A stretch of DNA of 64,000 bases from Melioribacteraceae bacterium (GTDB taxonomy: Bacteria > Bacteroidota > Ignavibacteria > Ignavibacteriales > Melioribacteraceae). Both the position numbers and the translations under genes were made by a program. Below the pieces are notes generated by a model. It was not told where the DNA came from and searched no databases. It saw only the letters and a program-made list of their open reading frames with translations. The stretch's first letter is position 1. Each line of letters opens with the position of its first letter. The DNA lies in the NCBI GenBank assembly GCA_021740785.1, contig JAIOZI010000011.1, positions 31,563-95,562 on the forward strand. The letters are read 5' to 3'. Of this stretch, positions 9,065 through 17,687 are shown in pieces.

Positions 9065-10980
9065 TACGCATGAACCTCTTGAGCAATTCCTTTATCTCTA
9101 ATAAAGATTTCAACTTTTTCAACAATTCCTTCCGGATCAATGCCCAGCATCCTGTGCAGTTCAGTCTGTGTACCATGATCAACAAAAGCATCAGGTATTC
9201 CTATCCGTAATATATCATTTTTATATTTTTTGTCTGAAAAATATTCTAATACTCCGGTTCCAAAACCGCCTACAAGAGTATTTTCTTCAAGAGTAATAAT
9301 CTTCTCATACTTAGCCGCAACATCCTCAAGAACTTCTGTATCCAAAGGTTTTGCGTATCTCATATTAATCACTTTACAATCTATACCCTTAGAGTAAAGA
9401 ATTTCTGCAGCTGCTTTTGAATATTCAACCATTGAACCGACTGCAAGAAGCGCCACATCCTCACCATCACGAATGACTTCACTTTTTCCGATTTCCAATA
9501 GATCAAATCCTTCCTTTAACTCAACACCTAGCGCTGAACCACGTGGATATCGAATAGCAACCGGACCATCTTTATAATTAACCGCAGTATATAACATGTT
9601 CCGTAATTCAGCTTCATCTTTCGGAGCCATGATTACCATACCGGGTATCATACGGAGATATGTGAGGTCAAGCGTACCGTGATGAGTGGGACCATCAGCG
9701 CCAACTAAACCGGCACGATCCAATACAAATACAACATGAAGTTTCTGTAATGCAACGTCATGTACAATTTGATCGAAACCTCTCTGTAGAAAAGTTGAAT
9801 AAATTGCAACTACCGGTACGATTCCCTGTGTTGCCATTCCGGCTGCAAATGTTACAGCATGTTCTTCTGCAATCCCAACGTCAAAATATTTTTCAGGAAC
9901 TTCATTCTGCAAAATATTCAGTCCTGTTCCATCGGGCATTGCAGCAGTAACGCCGACAACATCATCAGTATTTTTAATAATTTCAACAAGAGCTTCCCCG
10001 AATATTTTCGTATATGCAGGCGGACCGGCCTTTTTATGAGCTTTGCCGGTAAGTTTATCGAAAGGAGTTGATGCATGAAGTTTTTGAACATCCCCTTCGG
10101 CAGGTTTGTAACCTTTCCCTTTTTCTGTTAAAGCGTGCACTAAAATTGGTCCGTTAAGATCTTTAATATATTCAAATAATTTTACGAGCTGGTTTACATT
10201 ATGTCCATTTACAGGTCCGAAATATCTAAAACCAAGAGCTTCGAAAAGCATGCCTGGGGTGATAACGGCTTTAATTCCGGATTCCAACCTAGCGGCAACC
10301 TTTCTCAACCTGTCGCCGAAAGAATCGAGTTTTCCTGTAAGATCCCAAATGGCGCCCTTGAATTTATTATACTCCGGGTGAGAGATCATTTCCGTAAAAT
10401 AGTTTGATATTTGCCAAACATTTGGGGCAATCGACATTTGGTTATCATTGAGAACGACAGTGACATTGGTTTTGATTATTCCAGAATTATTCATTGCCTC
10501 GTAAGCCATGCCGCCGGTCATAGCTCCATCCCCGATAACCGCAATTACCTTCTGATCTGTTTTATTTGCGTCACGTGCAACAGCCATACCCAGCGCTGCT
10601 GATATAGATGTAGAAGCGTGACCGGCACCAAATGCATCATATTCACTTTCATTTCTCTTCAGAAATCCGCTCAATCCACCTAATCTTCTAATCGTTGGCA
10701 GTCTGTCTCTTCTTCCTGTGATAATTTTATGTGGATAAGCCTGATGCCCGGTATCCCAAACGATTAAGTCTTTCGGTGTGTTAAATACTTTGTTCAATGC
10801 AACGGTTAACTCAACCGTACCTAATCCTCCGCCGAAATGACCGCCGATCTGTGATATTACATCCACCATGTACTGTCGAATTTCTTCGCACAAATCTTTT
10901 AACTGCTGACCGTGTAATTTCTTTATGTCGGCAGGAGAATCAATTTCGAACAAATATTTATAATTTTCTTTATCAACCAT
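9064..10980 (-). CDS. dxs: 1-deoxy-D-xylulose-5-phosphate synthase
   Basis: 638 residues, normal length. It condenses pyruvate and glyceraldehyde-3-phosphate with thiamine diphosphate, the first step of the MEP isoprenoid pathway. Seen: GHQAYPHKIITGR, the ThDP motif GDGAMTGGMAYEAMNNSG, the GPVNGHN region, the pyrimidine-domain glutamate in DVGIAEEHAVT, DRAGLVGADGPTHHG, and the transketolase C-domain with EENTLVGGFG. A strong Shine-Dalgarno (AGGTAGGA) precedes the ATG. It follows xseB by 17 bases, an arrangement common in bacteria. Confidence 0.98.
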   Translation of the reverse strand: MVDKENYKYLFEIDSPADIKKLHGQQLKDLCEEIRQYMVDVISQIGGHFGGGLGTVELTVALNKVFNTPKDLIVWDTGHQAYPHKIITGRRDRLPTIRRLGGLSGFLKRNESEYDAFGAGHASTSISAALGMAVARDANKTDQKVIAVIGDGAMTGGMAYEAMNNSGIIKTNVTVVLNDNQMSIAPNVWQISNYFTEMISHPEYNKFKGAIWDLTGKLDSFGDRLRKVAARLESGIKAVITPGMLFEALGFRYFGPVNGHNVNQLVKLFEYIKDLNGPILVHALTEKGKGYKPAEGDVQKLHASTPFDKLTGKAHKKAGPPAYTKIFGEALVEIIKNTDDVVGVTAAMPDGTGLNILQNEVPEKYFDVGIAEEHAVTFAAGMATQGIVPVVAIYSTFLQRGFDQIVHDVALQKLHVVFVLDRAGLVGADGPTHHGTLDLTYLRMIPGMVIMAPKDEAELRNMLYTAVNYKDGPVAIRYPRGSALGVELKEGFDLLEIGKSEVIRDGEDVALLAVGSMVEYSKAAAEILYSKGIDCKVINMRYAKPLDTEVLEDVAAKYEKIITLEENTLVGGFGTGVLEYFSDKKYKNDILRIGIPDAFVDHGTQTELHRMLGIDPEGIVEKVEIFIRDKGIAQEVHA

Positions 10981-10997
10981 CTTAAATCCTACCTTTA

Positions 10998-11228
10998 TTA
11001 ATCTTCCGCATCAATTGAATCTACTTCATCATCCAATTGTGCTTTTAATTCTGTAATTTTTAGTTCGGCTTCTTTCAATCTCTTATAACAACTTTTGGAT
11101 AAATTAATTCCTTCTTCATAGAGAGCTATTGATTCATCCAATCCAATATCCTCCGAATCGAGTAAATCCGATATTTCTTGAAGCCTGATTAACAATTCCT
11201 CAAACGATTTTGTTTTCTTTTTTACCAT
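10998..11228 (-). CDS. xseB: Exodeoxyribonuclease VII small subunit
   Basis: 76 residues with the XseB pattern SFEELLIRLQEISDLLDSEDIGLDESIALYEEGI and an acidic tail. Several small subunits wrap the large XseA subunit to form the nuclease that degrades single-stranded DNA. The ATG lies inside the end of xseA (29-base overlap), which fits fixed stoichiometric translation. Confidence 0.95.
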   Translation of the reverse strand: MVKKKTKSFEELLIRLQEISDLLDSEDIGLDESIALYEEGINLSKSCYKRLKEAELKITELKAQLDDEVDSIDAED

Positions 11229-12402
11229 TTGATTTTATTCCCACTTCATCATCGTAAAATTTTATTTTGAAACTATCTGATAGACTAAGTTGTGATGCTC
11301 GCGTTACATATTGATTATTCTGTTTAACGATTGCAAAACCCTTTGATAGAATTTTATCAATATTATGTGCTGCAAGTCCACTCTTTAACAGTTCTAATTT
11401 ACTAATATTTTTTTGGAAATGATTATTGATATTTTTTTGAATTCTGTAAGCAATATTATCAAGCAACTGGAATTTAGTTTTAACCGAATCTTGCGGCAAT
11501 CTAAATCCATAGGAACTAAGAACTTGATCGATCAACTCTTTTTTCTCAAAAACAGTCTCGCCCAACTTTTTAGAAGATGTAGATAAAAATTCGTCAATAA
11601 AGGTAAAAAAATCGTTTACATCAGGGGTGGCTAACTCCATTGCGGCAGTCGGTGTAGGCGCTCTGAGATCAGCTACAAAGTCGGCAATTGTGAAATCAAC
11701 TTCGTGACCTACACCACTAATTACCGGTATTTTTGAATTAAAGATTGCTCTTGCAACAATTTCTTCATTAAACGCCCATAGATCTTCCAGTGAACCCCCA
11801 CCGCGTGCAACAATTATTAAATCAATATCATCTCGTTTATTCAATTTTTTAATTGAACTTACTATCGATTCGGCGGCACCATCACCCTGGACCTTTGAAG
11901 CAGCAATTACAAGTTCGCCTATCGGGTAACGGCGTTCGGCAACACTGATTATATCCTTAATTGCGGCGCCGTCAATTGCTGTTACAACACCGATTTTTTC
12001 AGGTAATTGCGGTATCTCTTTTTTGAATTCGGGATTGAACAATCCTTCGTCGGATAATTTTCTTTTCAATTTTTCGAATGCAGCTTGAAGTTCACCTTCT
12101 CCAGCAGGCTTCATTGATCTTACATCAATCTGATAATTACCCCGCGGTGGATATACAGTTATCTTACCACGCACAATTACTTTTATTCCATCCTGGGGAG
12201 TGAAGAATACATAATCATTTAAACCTCTCCACATAACGGCATTAATCTGAGCTCCGGAATCTTTCAAAGTAAAATACCAGTGACCCGAAAAATGTGCCTT
12301 AAAATTCGAGATTTCCCCTATTAACGTTATCTCAGAAAATTCGTTTTCAACAATTCTTTTTATTTGTCCCGTAAGTTCAGAGACTGTTAAAAATTCACTC
12401 AA
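11200..12402 (-). CDS. xseA: Exodeoxyribonuclease VII large subunit
   Basis: 400 residues. The N-terminal OB fold ([20 protein letters not shown]) is followed by the catalytic core, with [30 protein letters not shown] and [27 protein letters not shown]-like motifs (here TPTAAMELA). A helical region and a short C-terminal domain (LSKGFAIV) complete it. It acts in the cytoplasm in DNA repair. TTG start at 12402 chosen; AGAGG lies about 9 bases upstream. It starts 6 bases after the methyltransferase stop. Confidence 0.96.
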   Translation of the reverse strand: [400 protein letters not shown]

Positions 12403-12408
12403 TTTTAA

Positions 12409-13296
12409 TTAAACCTCTTTTCTAAAAATAAGGCAATACTGATGATGACGGTTTCCTACCCATGCATTATTAACTCCGAGTGCAATAAGTGGTTTATCAT
12501 CCTGAAGCCAAATTTTTTCATCTTTCAACGTCCAGCTAAATTCACCTCTTTTAGTAAGCGAAACCGCAGTATCAAATGCCAGCGGGTATAATTTACTCTG
12601 CCAATAAATATTATTTGTAATAATCGTAAGATAACCATTCGGCTTTGTTAACTGAAAAACTTGATCAAATATTTTTGCTTGAATTTCAATGAACTCTTCG
12701 TAAGAATCCAGGTTACCGATATCATCTTTACTCTTCGAATATTTCGTATCCAGACCTTTCTGCTTTCGATCTTTCTGCCGGATAGAATTTCGTTCCAATT
12801 GATTCCAGTAAGGAGGTGATGTGATTGTATAATCAAATTGAATATCTTCTAATAATTTTTCTTTACGCAGCAATTTTAACATATCCAAAGATGAACCGCA
12901 AACCGGAATAATTTTATTTTCATAGTTTCCGTTTTTAATTCTTTCCAAAGATATTTGATAATATTTTTTATTTATTTCTATCCCGGCAGCATTTCTATTC
13001 AACTTTCCTGCTGCAATTAACGTGCTAGCCGTTCCAAGGAATGGATCTAAAATCCAATCATTCTTTTTCGAAAAAAATCCAATAAACTCTTCAACCAAAG
13101 ATTCAGGGAATTTTGCAGGATGAAGTATTTCGTTCTCTTTTCTTCTGGGCGGGCGATGAACAAACCAAGATTTTGAAAATTTGATCCACTCTTTGCCTGT
13201 TAAATCATTCAGTTTATTATTGAGATTGAGTTTTCCTCTCTCTCCCAGATCAATGTATTTATTTTTGTTAGATTCCTTCAAATTAAAATCTCGCAT
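12409..13296 (-). CDS. Orphan DNA methyltransferase (N4-cytosine or N6-adenine)
   Basis: About 295 residues. It shows AdoMet motif I DPFLGTAST at about 84-92, preceded by a motif-X-like HPAKFPESLVEEFI, with an acidic loop GIEINKKYY, and catalytic motif IV TSPPYW at about 159-164. The order X-I-IV is permuted relative to the beta class, where IV comes first. TSPPYW favours m4C but does not exclude m6A. No restriction gene is adjacent, so it looks like a solitary methylase in a housekeeping operon. ATG 13296 and TTG 13305 are both possible starts; both overlap the TonB-receptor gene. Confidence 0.85.
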   Translation of the reverse strand: MRDFNLKESNKNKYIDLGERGKLNLNNKLNDLTGKEWIKFSKSWFVHRPPRRKENEILHPAKFPESLVEEFIGFFSKKNDWILDPFLGTASTLIAAGKLNRNAAGIEINKKYYQISLERIKNGNYENKIIPVCGSSLDMLKLLRKEKLLEDIQFDYTITSPPYWNQLERNSIRQKDRKQKGLDTKYSKSKDDIGNLDSYEEFIEIQAKIFDQVFQLTKPNGYLTIITNNIYWQSKLYPLAFDTAVSLTKRGEFSWTLKDEKIWLQDDKPLIALGVNNAWVGNRHHQYCLIFRKEV

Positions 13297-15844
13297 TAAA
13301 TCCAATCGTTGGAAGAATTGGAAACATCGAAGTCGATTCCCTCTTCAGCGACAGATCATCGTCAATAAAATAATCATAACCAACAATATTTGATCGATTA
13401 TATATGTTAATAACATCGAGATAAAAAGTCCAGTCAAAATCCCAGAATTGTGTGAATGCAGACAATCTGAGATCAAGCCTGTGATAAGCCGGTTTGCGTG
13501 ATTGATAACGGTTTGTGCGGTCACCAAAATCAACATCATAGATTACCTCGGAGCCTCGTGATGAAATAATTGGAGAATCCGGTTCAAAATCTCCGTCAGT
13601 ATCAATCAATGCAATTCTTGGTTTTATACCTTTTGCTTCGGTAATGGGGAACCCGGAACCATATTGAAATCGGACTCCCAAATCGAGCCAGTTATTTATC
13701 TTGTAATTCATTATAAAATTAAATGTATGTCTCTGGTCAAATCTAAAGGGTAGTTTAAGTCCCTCCTCAAAACGGTTTGCAAATGCATACGAATATGAAA
13801 CCCAGCCATCAAATTTATTATTTCCGTCGATGTTTCTTTTCTCAAGTAAAAACTCCAAACCATAAGCTTCACCGAAAGAGTTGTTAACCGGAATTTGTGT
13901 TGCCGAATCAATCTTTGTCGGCACGGGGCGGGTCAAACTTTCTGCATACTTTGGATCTTTACCGGGAATTGCTTCGGAATAATAACCGGTTCCGGCAACT
14001 AACCGCTGAACAATTAAATCGTCGAATTTCTTATAGTAACCTTCGATTTTTGCAAACCATTCACTCGTCAGCCATCTTTCAAAACTCAGAACATAATGTA
14101 CAGCCTTTTCTGCTTCAAGCGGATCGGTATATTGCGGAGAAAAATTCAAGAAGAGATTTCTGTCCCGCAGTTTTTCATATCCCGGTGATTGGTAATACAT
14201 ACCCCATGTTCCTCTGATTGTAGTTATTTCATTAAGAGCATACGACACGGACAAACGCGGAGCAACATATGATTTGTTAAGAATGTCGTAATGATCAAAC
14301 CTAACACCCGGATTAATATACAGACTATTACCTATTCGGAAATTATTACTTAAGTAAGCATGATATCTTTTATATTCTTTTACTTCGCTCAAATCATCTA
14401 TTGATGATCTTACATTAGAATTTGAATTCAAAAAAGCCTGGAGTTGTGGATCGAGATCGAAATCAAAATCAATAGTAGTCTTCATAAAATCGACACCTAT
14501 ACCGGCTTCGAGTTTGTAGTCATTACCCCATACATAAAGGAGTTCGTCACTTATAGATGATTTAGCAAATTTATAATTTGAGTTAAGTGAAAAACCTAAT
14601 AAGTATGGTTTGAGTGTATCAGGCGCTACTTCTTCAAAATTATCACGGTTCAATGAAGGATCAAGAAATTTAGAATCGAAATCAGAATCGCCGCTATTTC
14701 TATACCATGATACAATAACTTTATTAAGTAATTTATTATTTGGTGCATAATGCCATGCAAAGCTGGCTAAATCATTTTTTGTCAGATCAAAAACTCCTAT
14801 GCTATCGGGATTTGTTCTATTTTTTGCACTTACAATTTCCACTCCGTCCCTCGAGTAAATCCCATTAATAAAAAATTTATTCCCGCTGAAAGGACCGAAT
14901 ACCAGCTTAGTTTGGACATCATAAAAATTTGGGAAACTTACATTGTCTTCAACTAGTCCGGTGTTTTTAACAAATGGTTCAATGATAAGATCATAGTAAG
15001 TACGACGAGAATTAATCAGCCAACTTCCCGGAATATTTAATGGATTCTTACCTTCCAATACAACATTAGCGCTAACAATACTAGCATTAATATTTCCCGT
15101 AAAATTTTTAGAAATATTTCCCTGTCGATTAGTTATATCCAAAACAGCCGACAGCCGGTCGCCGTATTTTGCAGGAAAACCACCGGTAATTAAATTTATA
15201 TCCGCAACCGCTTCGGGATTAAACATGCTTATAACACCATACAAACGATATGGATTAAAAATTTCGACGTCATCCATAACGATTAAATTCTGATCCGGAC
15301 CGCTTCCCCTGACGATCAATTGCGAAGAGAAATCATTCGGCGCCAAAACACCCGGCATTGCCTGAAGAGTTCTGAAAACATCCGTAACCGCTCCCGGCAG
15401 CACCCTGGCGCTTGCCGGTTTTACATTCAGCAAACTCGCCCGGGTATCACTCTGTTCTTGAATTTTTCTGTCGGTTACTTTCACTTCTTCAACTTCGATA
15501 ATATCGAGATCAAGAGTTATATCAATCCTTACGGTTTTATTATCAAAAATCTTTTGCGTAATAAATATGGATTTATAACCTACGGCGCTGTATCGAATTT
15601 CATATTCACCAGCGGGAATATTGGTAATTTTGTAAAAACCTTCAGACCCGGATATTCCCCCGATTGATGTATTCATTAAAAATACGTTCACACCCGGGAT
15701 GGGTCCGTTATCATCGGTAATTATTCCCTCGATACTTCCTTTTTGAGCGAATGAATGTGATGTGATGACTAAAAAAATAATACTTGTGTAATAAATAATT
15801 TTTCTCAATGTAATCGACTTTTTATTGTGTTTCAAATAGAACAC
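13283..15844 (-). CDS. TonB-dependent receptor with carboxypeptidase-regulatory N-domain
   Basis: 853 residues. Signal peptide up to SHSFAQ (about residue 34), then a CarboxypepD_reg-like domain (GSIEGIITDDNGPIPGVNVFLMNTS...). The plug follows, with VTDRKIQEQSDT and LRTLQAMPGV-like text (FRTLQAMPGVLAPNDFSSQLIVRGSG), then a 22-strand-type barrel ending FNARF with an aromatic last residue. It imports an unidentified ligand across the outer membrane with TonB energy. There is no SusD partner adjacent, so a polysaccharide-uptake pair is not shown. GTG start with GAAAGG 5 bases before; a TTG 15 codons later is an alternative. Confidence 0.9.
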   Translation of the reverse strand: MFYLKHNKKSITLRKIIYYTSIIFLVITSHSFAQKGSIEGIITDDNGPIPGVNVFLMNTSIGGISGSEGFYKITNIPAGEYEIRYSAVGYKSIFITQKIFDNKTVRIDITLDLDIIEVEEVKVTDRKIQEQSDTRASLLNVKPASARVLPGAVTDVFRTLQAMPGVLAPNDFSSQLIVRGSGPDQNLIVMDDVEIFNPYRLYGVISMFNPEAVADINLITGGFPAKYGDRLSAVLDITNRQGNISKNFTGNINASIVSANVVLEGKNPLNIPGSWLINSRRTYYDLIIEPFVKNTGLVEDNVSFPNFYDVQTKLVFGPFSGNKFFINGIYSRDGVEIVSAKNRTNPDSIGVFDLTKNDLASFAWHYAPNNKLLNKVIVSWYRNSGDSDFDSKFLDPSLNRDNFEEVAPDTLKPYLLGFSLNSNYKFAKSSISDELLYVWGNDYKLEAGIGVDFMKTTIDFDFDLDPQLQAFLNSNSNVRSSIDDLSEVKEYKRYHAYLSNNFRIGNSLYINPGVRFDHYDILNKSYVAPRLSVSYALNEITTIRGTWGMYYQSPGYEKLRDRNLFLNFSPQYTDPLEAEKAVHYVLSFERWLTSEWFAKIEGYYKKFDDLIVQRLVAGTGYYSEAIPGKDPKYAESLTRPVPTKIDSATQIPVNNSFGEAYGLEFLLEKRNIDGNNKFDGWVSYSYAFANRFEEGLKLPFRFDQRHTFNFIMNYKINNWLDLGVRFQYGSGFPITEAKGIKPRIALIDTDGDFEPDSPIISSRGSEVIYDVDFGDRTNRYQSRKPAYHRLDLRLSAFTQFWDFDWTFYLDVINIYNRSNIVGYDYFIDDDLSLKRESTSMFPILPTIGFNARF

Positions 15845-15879
15845 AAAACCTTTCGAAAAAATTTCTTGTTTATGAAATT

Positions 15880-16710
15880 TTATAAATTGATTGAGAAAAA
15901 TGTTGAATACAACCCGATTGAAATTTCATGAAAATCCGGATTTCCGCCGCTAGGTTTAATATTATATCGATATCTGCTGTAAACCGTGAATACATTGTAT
16001 ACCTTAAACCAACCAATTGATAATTCCGGACTGATACCGTTGAACCCATTGAAATCAGTAAAAACATTTAACCCGGGAGCAATATATTCAAGAGCATCAA
16101 TTTGGAATATTTTTTTTCCGCCCAATCTTAAAAAATGCTCACTTGACGAATTGAAAATATATGAGTATTCAAGTGAGAAATAAAAATTAGGATAATTATA
16201 ACCACCTGAGTAATAATTAAAAAGGGGTATCTCTTTCGAAAGTCCGAAATAATTTTCGCCGTCTGCATAAATATAAGTTGGTGACGGAAGACCAAAAATT
16301 ACACCTCCCACACAGCACATAGTGAATAAACTAGAACCGCCGTCTTTACTAACAATCGTTCCAGACGGCAGCATAACTTCATACAGTTCACTTTGGACTA
16401 TCGTACCCTCTTCATTTTCTACGGTTAAATAAAACGGTACATAGAGGGAATCAAACTCAAAGTCTGTGAAATCAATCTCGCTACGATGATCTTCGGTGAA
16501 ATCATCGGAAATCACGAGCTCATAATCATCAGCGATTAATACTTTTGATTTACAGGAATCGCTGGTGAAAAAGGTCAGTTTGAATTTATGAGGCTTTTCC
16601 GGTGTTATGTATGAATCGATTAAAAATATTTCAATCTCGGGTTCTTCATAATCGACCTGCCCAAAATTGACGGTTACCGTCAGTAACATTATAATGAAAA
16701 GTATTCGCAT
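15880..16710 (-). CDS. Hypothetical secreted protein with Ig-like and barrel-like parts
   Basis: 276 residues, not recognised. A signal peptide is likely (residues 1-17, TVNFG). Residues about 20-115 look like a single beta-sandwich (HKFKLTFFTSDSC...VPFYLTVENEEG). Next comes an odd short hydrophobic stretch with a Cys-Cys pair (LFTMCCVGGVIFGLPSP). The C-terminal half has alternating strands (FYFSLEYSYIF, HFLRLGGKKIF, VYSRYRYNI) as in a small outer-membrane barrel. It precedes the TonB receptor on the same strand by 35 bases, so it may be co-expressed. Confidence 0.55.
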   Translation of the reverse strand: MRILFIIMLLTVTVNFGQVDYEEPEIEIFLIDSYITPEKPHKFKLTFFTSDSCKSKVLIADDYELVISDDFTEDHRSEIDFTDFEFDSLYVPFYLTVENEEGTIVQSELYEVMLPSGTIVSKDGGSSLFTMCCVGGVIFGLPSPTYIYADGENYFGLSKEIPLFNYYSGGYNYPNFYFSLEYSYIFNSSSEHFLRLGGKKIFQIDALEYIAPGLNVFTDFNGFNGISPELSIGWFKVYNVFTVYSRYRYNIKPSGGNPDFHEISIGLYSTFFSINL

Positions 16711-16878
16711 ATCTCATTCGTTTATAAGTAAAATATAAAGTTACTAGAATTTACGGAAAAATGATAAACTATAAATTAGATAAAAAATTTTATGATGTAT
16801 ATTTGAGAGATACTTTTTAATGATAGACTTAATTAATTATATTTGTTGTTTAGGTAAAATTGAAAAAGCGGAGAAAAA

Positions 16879-17640
16879 TTGAAAATACTGGTTAGTAATG
16901 ATGACGGAATAACTTCACCCGGAATATATGAATTAGCAAAAGCATTAAGTGAAATCGGGGAGGTTACTGTAATTGCTCCTCATACCGAGCAAAGCGCTGT
17001 CGGACACGCAATTACAATGAAAATACCTTTGAGAATAATTAAGCATTATATAAACGGCGAGTTTTTCGGATATGCTGTTGACGGAACACCCGCTGATTGT
17101 ATAAAAATCGGTATCAGAAATATTTTAAAAGAATCCCCCGATATAGTTGTATCGGGAATAAATAACGGGGCAAATACTGCAATTAATATTATTTACTCCG
17201 GTACGGTTTCTGCCGCAAGAGAAGCAGCAATAATGGATGTGCCGTCAATTGCAATTTCAGTTACTTCGCACGATGTGATGGATTTCAAATACGCAGGCAA
17301 GGTAGCTAAATCAATAGTTAAACTAGTTGCGGAAAATGGTTTGGAAACCGGAACACTTCTTAACGTAAATGTCCCGAACGTTCCGGAAGAAGAAATAAAA
17401 GGTATACTTCTGACTAAACAAGGCAAATCAAAATGGGATGATGTTTACGAGGAAAGAACGGATCCTTACAGAAAAAATTATTACTGGCTTACCGGAAATT
17501 TAATTGACGTTGACGAGGATTTGGAAACCGATCATTTTGCAGTGAAAAACAAATATGTATCAGTAACACCGATTCATTTCGACCTCACTGATTATAAAAC
17601 TTATGAAAAAATTAAATCATGGAAACTAGATACTGATTAA
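16879..17640 (+). CDS. surE: 5'/3'-nucleotidase SurE
   Basis: 253 residues. The metal-binding N-terminus ILVSNDDGITSPGI (Asp-Asp pair) is followed by PHTEQSAVGHAIT, DGTPADC and VVSGINNGANTAINIIYSGTVSAAREA, all SurE signatures. It dephosphorylates nucleoside monophosphates in the cytoplasm and is linked to stationary-phase survival. The TTG start has GCGGAG 6-7 bases before it. First gene of a four-gene plus-strand run. Confidence 0.96.
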   Translation: MKILVSNDDGITSPGIYELAKALSEIGEVTVIAPHTEQSAVGHAITMKIPLRIIKHYINGEFFGYAVDGTPADCIKIGIRNILKESPDIVVSGINNGANTAINIIYSGTVSAAREAAIMDVPSIAISVTSHDVMDFKYAGKVAKSIVKLVAENGLETGTLLNVNVPNVPEEEIKGILLTKQGKSKWDDVYEERTDPYRKNYYWLTGNLIDVDEDLETDHFAVKNKYVSVTPIHFDLTDYKTYEKIKSWKLDTD

Positions 17641-17687
17641 AGTGTACAAAAGAGAAATTGTTTTTCGTTCATATTCCAATCTAATCT

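Noticed and set aside
13283..15844. SusC/SusD polysaccharide-utilisation pair
   Set aside because: The receptor has the CarboxypepD_reg domain but no SusD-like lipoprotein or glycoside hydrolase lies nearby.
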